NCBI RefSeq assembly: GCF_007751035.1
Contig: NZ_CP036433.1
Location: 2,647,001-2,711,000 of the forward strand
Direction of reading: 5' to 3'
DNA length: 64,000 bases
DNA from: Lignipirellula cremea
GTDB lineage: Bacteria > Planctomycetota > Planctomycetia > Pirellulales > Pirellulaceae
The first letter of the stretch is position 1. Every line of letters starts with the position of its first letter. The translations under genes and the position numbers were made by a program. Below are positions 1-8,283 of the stretch, piece by piece. The notes under the pieces are model-generated. The model did not search any database and was not told where the DNA came from. It was given only the letters and a program-made list of their open reading frames with translations.

Positions 1-1
1 A

Positions 2-1501
2 GCCAATCCGATGGCCGCTTATCCGGCGCCTTCCAACCCGATGGCCGCCACTCCCCAAGCCGGCAATCCGCCCGCCTACAATCCCCAAGCTTATGCACAG
101 CCCGGGAATGCCCAGGGCGGTATTCCGGTGAGCCCCTATAACCCAATGGCCCCCGCCAGCGGAGCCGGCGCCGCGACTCCCTATGCGGCGCCGATGGCCG
201 GATACAGCACGCCGATAGCGAGCAACGGTTATGGCGCGCCGACGACGCCGCTGGTGACTCCCTATGCGGACGAAGATCTTGGCGCGGGCACGCCGACCGT
301 AAAACACGGAAAGCAGTCGCTCGCCCAGCAACGCAAGTCGCAAGGCCGGCAAACGGGACTGCTGGCCGTGGGTTCGCTGGTGATCTTCGGCTTGCTGGCC
401 GGAGCAATCTATCTGTTCGTTAACAAAACAGCCGGAACCGATGCGGTCGCCGTGGTTCCCGGTCAGGAGCAAACCCCGCCGCCCGTAACAGGCAACGATC
501 TTCCAGGCGCAATCATGCCGCCGGTGAATCCCGCGAATCCGGGGCAAACGAATCCGGCTCCCGTCAATCCGACCGCGAACGTTCCGCCGATGGTCAATCC
601 GCCTGCGAGCAATCCGCCTGCGAGCAATCCGCCTGCGGGTAACCCGTCGACAGGAAATCCGCCGATGGGAAATCCACCGATGGGCAAGGAACCCTTGTTC
701 AAGAAGGATCCTTCCTTTGAGCCGGATCCGCCGTCTTCCAATCCGCCAGCGACCGATCCTGCACCGTCCCAATCGCCTGCCGAAGATCCGGCCATGGCGG
801 ACCCGTTCGGCGTGAATCCTGCCATGGCGAACCTGCCCGGCGGCGCAGCCGATCCGGAAACGATGGCGAGCGTCGGCACGCCTGGAACGGCCCCGACCGA
901 GCCGCCGCCCGCCGGTCCGCCGAAGCCAACCGCCAATGACGTGCGCCAGTTGTCGGAGTCGCTGACCAAAGCCCGGGCGGCCCTCCATGCGCGGGACTTT
1001 GGTACGGTAGCGAAAGAACTGACCGTCATCGACAAGTTGCCCCAATTGCCTGTGCATCAGGAGAAGTCCGACCGCCTGGAGAGCCTCGTCGGTCTGAGCC
1101 GTCAATTCTGGGAAGCCGTAACCTCGGAACTGGCGCGACTCAAAGGCGGCGACGAACTGCAGATCGGCGACACGTTTGTTTCGATCGTCGAAGCAGAGCC
1201 CGACCACCTGACCATTCGCACCGCAGGGCGGAACCAGCGTTACGCCACCCGTGACATTCCAGCTGGTCTGGCCCGTGTGCTGGCGGAGCGGTTCCTGAAC
1301 CAACAAGACCCGCAAAACGTGGCAGTGATCGGCGCCATCTATGCCGTCGAGAGCAACACCGACGATCCGGCCAAACGTCGCGAATACGCCGGTAAAGCTC
1401 GGCAGTACTGGAAGCAGGCCGAATCCGGCGGAGCCAAACTTGGCGACCTGGTCAAAGTGCTGGACGACACTTACGATCGACTGGCAGACGACCTGAAGTA
1501 G
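2..1501 (+). CDS. Proline-rich membrane-anchored protein, 5' end outside window
   Basis: The frame is open from base 2, so the gene almost certainly starts upstream; an internal ATG lies at base 11. The visible part has about 110 residues rich in Pro, Asn, Ala and Met, then a basic stretch and one hydrophobic segment of about 22 residues (near bases 350-425). A second low-complexity Asn-Pro-Pro region with short direct repeats follows (near bases 520-760), and then a charged, probably globular C-terminal domain of about 190 residues. The layout suggests a single-pass protein with a cytoplasmic Pro-rich arm and an outer domain. I recognise no family and assign no function. It could be the tail of a larger zinc-ribbon or FHA-type planctomycete protein, but nothing seen here proves that. 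Confidence 0.7.
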   Translation, partial: ANPMAAYPAPSNPMAATPQAGNPPAYNPQAYAQPGNAQGGIPVSPYNPMAPASGAGAATPYAAPMAGYSTPIASNGYGAPTTPLVTPYADEDLGAGTPTVKHGKQSLAQQRKSQGRQTGLLAVGSLVIFGLLAGAIYLFVNKTAGTDAVAVVPGQEQTPPPVTGNDLPGAIMPPVNPANPGQTNPAPVNPTANVPPMVNPPASNPPASNPPAGNPSTGNPPMGNPPMGKEPLFKKDPSFEPDPPSSNPPATDPAPSQSPAEDPAMADPFGVNPAMANLPGGAADPETMASVGTPGTAPTEPPPAGPPKPTANDVRQLSESLTKARAALHARDFGTVAKELTVIDKLPQLPVHQEKSDRLESLVGLSRQFWEAVTSELARLKGGDELQIGDTFVSIVEAEPDHLTIRTAGRNQRYATRDIPAGLARVLAERFLNQQDPQNVAVIGAIYAVESNTDDPAKRREYAGKARQYWKQAESGGAKLGDLVKVLDDTYDRLADDLK

Positions 1502-1672
1502 TCGCGGCCGGCAGACTCGACGAGAAGGAACCCGGTTGCTCTCCGACCTGGTCCCGCACAAAATGGGCAGCTCTCGCCGAACCGGCCTGCCCCGCTGGAA
1601 CCTGGTCCTGCCGCATCACCCGGTTTTTCTTTCGTAACTTCTTTCGCCCCTCGTTTCGTTTGCAGGACGCAC

Positions 1673-4528
1673 GTGTCTTCGACGCCTGTTGATTTTGATC
1701 CGCTGGTTGATGAAGCCCCCAGCCGTTACGTCGTGGGCATCGATCTGGGAACGACGAACTCGGCGTTGACGTATGTCGATACCGAGAAATCGCCCTGGAC
1801 AGTCGAAGTGTTTGCGGCGCCCCAGGTCGTGGCGGCCGGCGAAGTCGAAGCCCGCGAGACGCTCCCCTCGTTCCACTACCAGGCGACCCTCAACGAGGCC
1901 GAACAAGGCGCCCTGCGGTTGCCCTGGTTGAAAGAAAATCCGACGTACGCGGTCGGCGTATTCGCCCGCGACCAGGGGACGGCGGCGCCAGGGCGCATGA
2001 TCGCTTCCGCCAAAAGCTGGCTCAGCCACACCGGCGTGGATCGCACGGCCCGACTGCTGCCCTGGCATGGCGCCGCTGAGATCGAACGCCTGTCGCCGGT
2101 CGAGGTTTCCTCCCGCTATCTGGCGCACCTCAGGGCGGCCTGGGACCAGCGATTCCCGGCGCATCCGCTGGCCGACCAGGAGATTGTGCTGACGCTGCCC
2201 GCTTCGTTCGACGAAGTGGCCCGCGAACTCACGATCGAAGCGGCCGCCCAGGCCGGACTTCGCCGGGTCGTGCTGATCGAAGAACCGCAGGCCGCGTTTT
2301 ACGCCTGGGTTTGGCGGCACAAGACGGACTGGGAGCAGCATGTCGAACCGGGGCAGAAAATCCTGGTGTGCGATATCGGCGGCGGCACATCGGACTTTAC
2401 CCTCATTCGCGTGCGGAAGAGCAGCGAGGTCTCCGCCGCCGGCCATAAAGTGCAGTTCCACCGCGTGGCGGTCGGCGAGCACCTGATCCTGGGCGGCGAT
2501 AACCTCGACCTGGCTTTGGCCAAATATCTGGAAGCCAAACTCACCCAGCAAGGCAAGCTCGAGCCGCGACAGTGGGACGTGCTGGTCCGCAGTTGCCGCA
2601 GCGCCAAAGAGATGATCCTGGCCGACGACGGGCCGGAAGAAACGACCGTCAATCTGCCGGGCGCCGGCTCCCGCCTGATCGGCGGCGGTCTCACGGCGCA
2701 TCTCACCCGCGAAGAAGGCCGGCAGGTGCTCCTGGACGGGTTCTTCCCGCTGACCCGACTGGACGATCGGCCGCAAACGCGGGCGTCCGGCTTTCAGGAA
2801 TTTGGCCTGCCCTACGCCAGCGACGCCGCTGTCACCCGTTACCTGGCCGTCTTCCTCCAGGCGCATCGTCACAGCGGACTCGATGACCAGGAGTCGACGG
2901 GCGATACGGACCCGGCCCGGCCAGATATCGTGCTGTTCAATGGGGGCGTGCTGGAATCCAGCGCAGTGCGGCGTCGGTTGCTGGAGTCGCTCAACCGCTG
3001 GTTCGCCCCGGCCGATGATCCGGACTGGGCTCCGCAAGTGCTGGAGAACCCGCGGCTGGACCTGGCAGTCGCCCAGGGGGCTGCGTATTACGGCATGGTC
3101 CGTCGGGGCGAAGGGGTGCGAATCGCCGCCAGCCTTGCCCGCTCTTATTACATTGGCGTGGAAAGCGACCCGCCGTGCGCCGTCTGCCTGCTCCCCGGCA
3201 ACGCCGAGCCGGGCCAGACGATCGACCTGCCGGAACCGACTTTTGAGCTGATGGTGTCGCAGCCTGTGGAGTTTCCCCTTTATACGTCCAGCACCCGGCT
3301 GACCGATGCGCCAGGGCAGGTCGCGCCGATTGACTTTGATCAGATGAAGCCGCTGCCGCCCATTCGCACCGTACTGCAGACCCGATCCAAAAAGGAACGC
3401 GGCCCGCTCGAGGTGGCGCTGCACGCCGGACTGACAGAAATTGGCGCCCTGGATCTGTGGTGCACCGAGAAAGACGGCGATCGTCGCTGGCGGCTGCAGT
3501 TCGATGTGCGCAGCGCCACCCAGACCGATCGCGCCGCGCACGAGTCGGCGGCCGAAGCAGAGGGCGTCGTTGATGAAGCCAGCTGGGAGCAGTGCATGGA
3601 GTTGCTGGACCGCACCTTCTCTCCCGGCGGAACCGATGCGCCCGAGGGGCTGGTCAAGCGACTGGAAAAGGCGCTGGAACGGAATCGCAAGGATTGGCCT
3701 ACCAGCCTGCTGCGACGGATCTGGGAGGCATTGATCGAACGCGATGCGGGCCGGCGCCGCAGCGCGACGCATGAAGCCCGCTGGCTGAACCTGCTGGGCT
3801 ATTGCCTGCGTCCCGGTTATGGCCTGGCGGTTGATGACTGGCGCGTCGCCGAAACCTGGCGGAATGTCCAGGGGAAGCTGGCCCATGGGGCCGCCATCTG
3901 CCGGACCGAGTCGCTTATTCTGTGGCGCCGTATTTCTGGCGGGCTGTCGACCGGCCAGCAGCAAGCGGTGGCCGAGCCGTTACTGGCTCCCGTTCGCAAT
4001 CTGAGTCGTCGGCTGGCCGGCGGACCGGCGCGGGGCGATCTGGCTTTCAGCCCGCATGAATCGCACGAGGTCTGGCGTCTGCTGGGTTCGCTGGAATTAT
4101 TGGCGACGCCGATGAAGATTGAACTGGGCGACATGATTATCGCCATGTTCGGCAAAAAGAAACTGCAGCCGGCCCGCGCGGCGATGGTCTGGGCGCTTGG
4201 CCGGCTGGGCCAGCGGACTCCGTTGTATGGACCGCTGAATACGGTGACGCCTTCGGAAAAAGCGGGCGTCTGGCTGGAGCGGCTGATGGACGCTCCCGGC
4301 GAAGACCCGATCGACCTGTTTGCCGCCATGCAGATGGCCCGCCGCACCGACGACCGTTACCGCGATCTGGCGGAGCCGTTGCGGGCGGAAGTGCTGGAAT
4401 ACCTGCAACGGCGCCAGGCGCCGGCGCATTTTGTGGATCTAGTCCGCTCCGGCGGCTCGCTGGACCTGGAAGAGCAGGGAAAAGTCTTTGGAGAGTCGTT
4501 GCCCAAAGGCCTGCGGATTTCTTCCTAG
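1673..4528 (+). CDS. Large Hsp70-family (DnaK-like) ATPase, 951 aa
   Basis: The N-terminal half is an actin-fold ATPase. The phosphate-1 loop GIDLGTTNSA lies near residues 22-31, the phosphate-2 loop DIGGGTSD near 234-241, and the adenosine loop LFNGGVLES near 419-427. Canonical DnaK is about 640 aa; this protein lacks the recognisable DnaK peptide-binding domain and lid. It carries a C-terminal region of more than 400 residues that resembles the DUF3731-type Hsp70 relatives of proteobacteria and planctomycetes (family recalled, not searched). It is therefore a specialised Hsp70 with unknown client, not the housekeeping DnaK. The GTG start is supported by an AGGA at 1664-1667. No dnaJ or grpE is adjacent. 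Confidence 0.85.
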   Translation: MSSTPVDFDPLVDEAPSRYVVGIDLGTTNSALTYVDTEKSPWTVEVFAAPQVVAAGEVEARETLPSFHYQATLNEAEQGALRLPWLKENPTYAVGVFARDQGTAAPGRMIASAKSWLSHTGVDRTARLLPWHGAAEIERLSPVEVSSRYLAHLRAAWDQRFPAHPLADQEIVLTLPASFDEVARELTIEAAAQAGLRRVVLIEEPQAAFYAWVWRHKTDWEQHVEPGQKILVCDIGGGTSDFTLIRVRKSSEVSAAGHKVQFHRVAVGEHLILGGDNLDLALAKYLEAKLTQQGKLEPRQWDVLVRSCRSAKEMILADDGPEETTVNLPGAGSRLIGGGLTAHLTREEGRQVLLDGFFPLTRLDDRPQTRASGFQEFGLPYASDAAVTRYLAVFLQAHRHSGLDDQESTGDTDPARPDIVLFNGGVLESSAVRRRLLESLNRWFAPADDPDWAPQVLENPRLDLAVAQGAAYYGMVRRGEGVRIAASLARSYYIGVESDPPCAVCLLPGNAEPGQTIDLPEPTFELMVSQPVEFPLYTSSTRLTDAPGQVAPIDFDQMKPLPPIRTVLQTRSKKERGPLEVALHAGLTEIGALDLWCTEKDGDRRWRLQFDVRSATQTDRAAHESAAEAEGVVDEASWEQCMELLDRTFSPGGTDAPEGLVKRLEKALERNRKDWPTSLLRRIWEALIERDAGRRRSATHEARWLNLLGYCLRPGYGLAVDDWRVAETWRNVQGKLAHGAAICRTESLILWRRISGGLSTGQQQAVAEPLLAPVRNLSRRLAGGPARGDLAFSPHESHEVWRLLGSLELLATPMKIELGDMIIAMFGKKKLQPARAAMVWALGRLGQRTPLYGPLNTVTPSEKAGVWLERLMDAPGEDPIDLFAAMQMARRTDDRYRDLAEPLRAEVLEYLQRRQAPAHFVDLVRSGGSLDLEEQGKVFGESLPKGLRISS

Positions 4529-4701
4529 TCCGTTCAGTTTTTGGCGCGGATCTGCTAGACTAATCAGGTTGGATTGCCCGGGACCGCTTGCCAACTGTCG
4601 CCCTGGCGGCGAATATTTGACAACCACTCGGGCGAGGCATTCTCCTCGGCAGAGGGAGTGGTGCGCCAGCGGTCCAGGCGCTTTGTATCAGTCCCCCTTG
4701 G

Positions 4702-4730
4702 TTGACACCATGACGGGGCTGCGTTATTTT
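4702..4730 (+). promoter_or_regulatory. Sigma-70 type promoter candidate
   Basis: A perfect -35 hexamer TTGACA (4702-4707) is followed after 17 bp by TATTTT (4725-4730; 4 of 6 matches to TATAAT). The predicted start is near 4737, about 105 bp before the ATPase start codon. Confidence 0.5.
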
Positions 4731-4791
4731 TATTTATCTAGTTTTAGCCTCTTTGGGGTGAATTAGAACGAGTATTGAGTTTAACGCGCGG

Positions 4792-4826
4792 CGGACCCAA
4801 CTCGTGTAGTTGCAGGTCCGTTTTTT
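4792..4826 (+). terminator. Intrinsic terminator upstream of the ABC ATPase gene
   Basis: CGGACC (4792-4797) and CAACT (4798-4802) pair with AGTTG (4808-4812) and GGTCCG (4815-4820) around a 5-nt loop, with a 2-nt bulge. Six T follow (4821-4826). It ends only 15 bp before the start codon at 4842 and lies downstream of the promoter candidate, so it could act as an attenuator or end a roughly 90-nt leader RNA. Confidence 0.75.
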
Positions 4827-4841
4827 ATTATCGCAGAGTGG

Positions 4842-6089
4842 ATGGATTTCGTGGCGAGAGTTGCTCTCGAGAGCGTATCCAAAACCTTTGCCGGCAATCC
4901 GCCGGCAGTGGATGATATTACTTTAGAGGTGCAGGATCGGGAGTTTTTAGTGCTGGTAGGACCCAGCGGTTGCGGCAAAAGCACCACGCTTCGCCTGATC
5001 GCCGGACTCGAGCAGGCCGATACCGGTCGAATCGAGATTGGGGAGCGTATGGTAAATCACACGCCGCCCAAGGATCGCAATATTGCGATGGTGTTCCAGA
5101 ACTATGCTCTCTACCCTCATATGACGGTAGCGGACAACATGGCCTTTGGCCTGCGGTTGCGTTACGGCGGATGGTGGAAGCGGATTTGGCGTTACTGGAC
5201 CGATCGAGCGCGGGCTCGCGAGTTCGCCGACAGGCGAAAAGAGATCCCGCAGCAGGTCGGCGAAGCGGCGCGAACCCTGGGAATCGAGGCGTTGTTGTCC
5301 CGGTTGCCCAGACAGCTTTCTGGCGGTGAGCGTCAGAGAGTGGCTTTGGGTCGGGCGATCGTCCGGCGGCCTGATGCTTTTTTGTTTGACGAACCCCTGT
5401 CGAATCTCGATGCGAAACTTCGCGGGGAGATGCGGCGAGAGATTAAAAGGCTTCACCTGAAACTGGAAGCCACGATGGTGTATGTCACCCACGACCAGGT
5501 CGAGGCGTTGACGCTTGGCGACCGGGTGGTGGTGATGGATCGTGGCAGGATCCAGCAAGTGGGCCGCCCAATGGAATTGTATGACAGGCCCCAGAATCGG
5601 TTTGTCGCGGGGTTTATTGGCTCCCCGTCGATGAGCTTCTTCGAGGGCGAGCTGCAGAAGTTGGGCGGCGATGATTCGCTGGCTGAGTTTCGCGGCGGAG
5701 GACTGCGGTTGCGGTTTTCCGAATGTGCTGACCTGCTAAATTCGGCTCGTGTGTCGGATTCTCGCCTGCCGGTGCATTTGGGAGTGCGGCCTGAAGATGT
5801 TCGCATCTCTCCCTGGCGGGGCGAGGTTTCGCACCAAGGGGAGAGCCAGCCAGAGAATGCCGGCAAAGTGGTGCTGCTCGAACTGCTGGGAGAGAGCGCC
5901 ATGATTCATGTGGAAACGGCTGCCGGAATCGTGGTGGTGTGCCGGTCAGACGGTCGCACTTCGGTGCAGGTCGGAGAGATGGTCGAGTTGGCGGTGGATC
6001 CCCCGCGGGTCCACTGGTTCGATCCGGCGACGGGGGAGCGTCTTGGCGGGCGTTCCTGTGCGACAGAAGTTGTCGACCAGACAGGTTGA
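4842..6089 (+). CDS. MalK/UgpC-type ABC transporter ATP-binding protein
   Basis: ATPase of a CUT1-type carbohydrate importer by sequence. Walker A GPSGCGKST is at about residues 40-48, Q-loop QNYALYPHM near 88, signature LSGGERQ near 159, Walker B LFDEP with the D-loop near 181, and H-loop THDQ near 215. A C-terminal TOBE-like domain follows (about 245-400). Between FGL after the Q-loop and the signature there are about 20 extra residues rich in Trp and Arg compared with E. coli MalK. No permease or binding-protein gene is adjacent, so it probably serves distant permeases. A GTG at 4851 would give the usual MalK-like N-terminus (MARVALES) and is an alternative start. Confidence 0.88.
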   Translation: MDFVARVALESVSKTFAGNPPAVDDITLEVQDREFLVLVGPSGCGKSTTLRLIAGLEQADTGRIEIGERMVNHTPPKDRNIAMVFQNYALYPHMTVADNMAFGLRLRYGGWWKRIWRYWTDRARAREFADRRKEIPQQVGEAARTLGIEALLSRLPRQLSGGERQRVALGRAIVRRPDAFLFDEPLSNLDAKLRGEMRREIKRLHLKLEATMVYVTHDQVEALTLGDRVVVMDRGRIQQVGRPMELYDRPQNRFVAGFIGSPSMSFFEGELQKLGGDDSLAEFRGGGLRLRFSECADLLNSARVSDSRLPVHLGVRPEDVRISPWRGEVSHQGESQPENAGKVVLLELLGESAMIHVETAAGIVVVCRSDGRTSVQVGEMVELAVDPPRVHWFDPATGERLGGRSCATEVVDQTG

Positions 6090-6232
6090 TGAAGGTAATG
6101 GATTGATGAAGGTAGCGGAGGGAGTGCGAGTGGGCTTTGTCCCTTTGTGCGGCCTCATGAGTCGGAGTGGCGGATCTGCCTCTTGTCCCCTGGGCAAGGC
6201 TGTATGGCGTTGGCGGATCTGGCGGTGATCAG

Positions 6233-6259
6233 GGAAAGCGATTCACGGAAAGCGATTCA
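6233..6259 (+). repeat. 13-bp tandem direct repeat before nusA
   Basis: GGAAAGCGATTCA occurs at 6233-6245 and again at 6247-6259, one base apart, ending 3 bp before the nusA ATG. Each copy carries a GGAAA that could act as a ribosome-binding site, but both lie at unusual distances from the start. Confidence 0.7.
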
Positions 6260-6262
6260 GGT

Positions 6263-7855
6263 ATGAAACCCAACGAGCTGTTGCGAATTGTCGACGCACT
6301 GCATCGCGAAAAGAATATTGATAAGGAAGTCGTGTTCCAGGCGATTGAGTCTGCGCTCGTTTCGGCGGCGCGGAAGCACAGTGGCGAAGATTCTGAGATC
6401 TCCTTCGTGATTGATCGCGAAACAGGCGAGTTGGCAGGCGTCATCGACGGCGAAGACGTCGATTTTGAAGAAACGATCGGCCGTATCGGGGCCCAGACCG
6501 CCAAACAGGTGATTATCCAGAAAGTTCGCGAAGCAGAACGCGACGCCTTGCTGGACCAGTTCCAGGAACTGGTGGGGCAGTTGGTCAATGGCGTGGTGCT
6601 ACGCGCCGAACCGGCCGCCGCCATCGTGCAGATCGAAAACGTGGAAGCCTTGCTCCCGCGGAGCGAACAGATCCCCGGCGAATCGCATCATGTGAATGAG
6701 CGCGTCAGGGCGGTCGTGTTTGAAGTCAAACCGCAAGGCAGCCGCGTCAAAGTCGTGCTGAGCCGGACGCGACCGCAACTGGTGCAGCGACTGTTTGAGA
6801 TGGAAATCCCCGAGATCGCCGACGGCGTGATCGAAATCAACGCCATGGCGCGTGAGCCCGGCTACCGCAGCAAGGTGGCTGTCAGCAGCAGCGACCAGCG
6901 CGTCGATTGCGTTGGCGCTTGTGTCGGCGTCCGCGGCAACCGCATCAAAAACATTGTCGACGAACTGAGCGGCGAACGGATTGATATCGTTCGCTACAGC
7001 GACGATGCCCGGGACCTGATCACCAACGCCCTGCAGCCAGCCTCGGTCGACGAGGTCATTCTCTGCCAGATGATGGGTCGCGCCATTGTCCTGGTGCAGG
7101 AAGATCAGTTGTCGCTGGCGATTGGCCGCCGCGGCCAGAATGTACGTCTCGCCAGTAAATTGTGCGGCTGGGACATTGAAATAATGACCCATGAAGAGCT
7201 GGAAGACCGGATCGACGTCGCCATCGTCGGCTTCAGCCAGCTCGACGGCGTCGACGAAGAACTCGCCAACCGCCTGGTGGGTGAAGGTTATCTGTCCTAT
7301 GACGATCTGTCGGTGATTGAACCGTCCGACCTGATGGAAATGGGCAGCCTGACCATGGAGCAGGCCGAAGCGATCGCCGAACAGGCCGAGGTGAAAGCCC
7401 TCGCCGCCGAGGAAAACGCCGCCGCCGAACGTCAACGTCAGCGTGAGAAGGCGCAGCTGCAGGAACAGTACGAGACCGCCCGCCGCCACGAGGCCGCTAT
7501 GCTGGCCCGACAGGCCGAAGCCTCGGGCGATCCGGCTGCCCCAGCAGACGCTGCCGAAGAAGGTGCTGTCGAAGAAGGTGCTGTCGAAGAAGGTGCTGTC
7601 GAAGAAGGTGCTGTCGAAGAAGGTGCTGTCGAAGAAGGTGCTGTCGAAGAAACGGCGGACGCAGACGGGGCGACTGAACCTGCCGCGTCGGGGGATGCCG
7701 AGGCGGGTAAATCAGAAGATTCCGCCGCGCCGCCCGTTGAAACTTCCGGCGAAGTAAGCGACACTAACGAATCCCCTGCCAAGGACTCCGTTCCATCGCC
7801 TGGCGGCGATGATGAACCAACGGAGGAAACCGAAGTGGAGAGCAAGCAAACCTAA
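6263..7855 (+). CDS. nusA: Transcription termination/antitermination factor NusA
   Basis: NusA binds RNA polymerase and nascent RNA and modulates pausing, termination and antitermination. Order of domains: N-terminal RNAP-binding domain (about 1-105), S1 domain (about 106-180, ending VVLSRT), two KH domains (about 190-330, including IGRRGQNVRLASKL), and a helix-hairpin-helix region (about 335-385). A long Glu/Ala-rich acidic tail with six exact GAVEE repeats (residues 434-463) follows, about 145 residues beyond the usual end. The start was set at ATG 6263 (MKPNELLRIVD), which matches the family N-terminus; the open frame reaches back to 6167. It is followed, after a structured spacer, by infB and rbfA, the classic block, but rimP is not seen upstream. 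Confidence 0.95.
   Translation: MKPNELLRIVDALHREKNIDKEVVFQAIESALVSAARKHSGEDSEISFVIDRETGELAGVIDGEDVDFEETIGRIGAQTAKQVIIQKVREAERDALLDQFQELVGQLVNGVVLRAEPAAAIVQIENVEALLPRSEQIPGESHHVNERVRAVVFEVKPQGSRVKVVLSRTRPQLVQRLFEMEIPEIADGVIEINAMAREPGYRSKVAVSSSDQRVDCVGACVGVRGNRIKNIVDELSGERIDIVRYSDDARDLITNALQPASVDEVILCQMMGRAIVLVQEDQLSLAIGRRGQNVRLASKLCGWDIEIMTHEELEDRIDVAIVGFSQLDGVDEELANRLVGEGYLSYDDLSVIEPSDLMEMGSLTMEQAEAIAEQAEVKALAAEENAAAERQRQREKAQLQEQYETARRHEAAMLARQAEASGDPAAPADAAEEGAVEEGAVEEGAVEEGAVEEGAVEEGAVEETADADGATEPAASGDAEAGKSEDSAAPPVETSGEVSDTNESPAKDSVPSPGGDDEPTEETEVESKQT
7562..7651 (+). repeat. Six exact 15-bp tandem repeats inside nusA
   Basis: The unit GGTGCTGTCGAAGAA repeats six times without a single difference and encodes Gly-Ala-Val-Glu-Glu. 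A partial unit (GAAGAA) precedes it at 7556-7561. Perfect identity suggests recent slippage or ongoing copy-number change; each change keeps the reading frame. Confidence 0.95.
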
Positions 7856-8283
7856 CCTGGGCTGGCTTCCCATTCAACGTCGCCAAATCCCGTGCGTTCG
7901 CATCCCTGCGGACCTGGGTCGCTGATCGGGCTTTTGTACCTGGTCATGTGAGCGAACAGTTCTCTGAGGACTGTTCTGGCGGCGCGAGACCGCATCTCGC
8001 GGCACTGTCGTCGTTTTCAACGGCGGCTGTGTGATCGTCGGGGTGAGCGGTCCGAGCCATCCGGTTGCTGTCGGAACCTGCCGTGCGATGTTCTTTGAGA
8101 ATTTTCCTCGGTGCGACGGCGACTCACTCTCGCGGCGATAGCCGACCTGTGAGTGTCAGGAGAACGAGATGACTCGCGGAGATGAGTTTATGTAACATGT
8201 TTAAACTAACCTGGCCCCCTCCCTTGCGATGGCGAACGCGGAGAGGGTCGGCTACAGGCCAGTGAACCCCCTAGGAGCCCCAC
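7856..8283. other. 428-bp structured nusA-infB spacer
   Basis: No coding frame is convincing. Three strong inverted repeats are present. (a) GAACAGT (7954-7960) with ACTGTTC (7970-7976), extending inward to a 10-bp stem with a 3-nt loop. (b) GCGAGA (7984-7989) with TCTCGC (7995-8000). (c) A nested hairpin ACTCAC (8122-8127)/GTGAGT (8149-8154) enclosing CGGC/GCCG (8133-8136/8141-8144). None is followed by a T-run, so they look like leader or processing structures, not terminators. An AGGAG at 8273-8277 serves infB. Confidence 0.6.

Larger units (their letters stand above)
4529..4841. other. 313-bp spacer with promoter and attenuator-like terminator
   Basis: The spacer between the Hsp70 gene and the ABC ATPase gene is visibly more AT-rich than its surroundings from about 4700 on. 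It holds a good sigma-70 promoter match (4702-4730) and an intrinsic terminator (4792-4826), listed separately. An ORF running through 4488-4766 overlaps the Hsp70 end in another frame and has no coding character. Confidence 0.6.

Noticed and set aside
1616-3964. 782-codon open frame on the minus strand
   Set aside because: Lies opposite the Hsp70 gene; arises from GC-rich third positions and shows no domain features.
7443-7757. 104-codon plus-strand frame with Lys-Lys-Val-Leu-Ser repeats
   Set aside because: Out-of-frame reading of the nusA 15-bp repeats.
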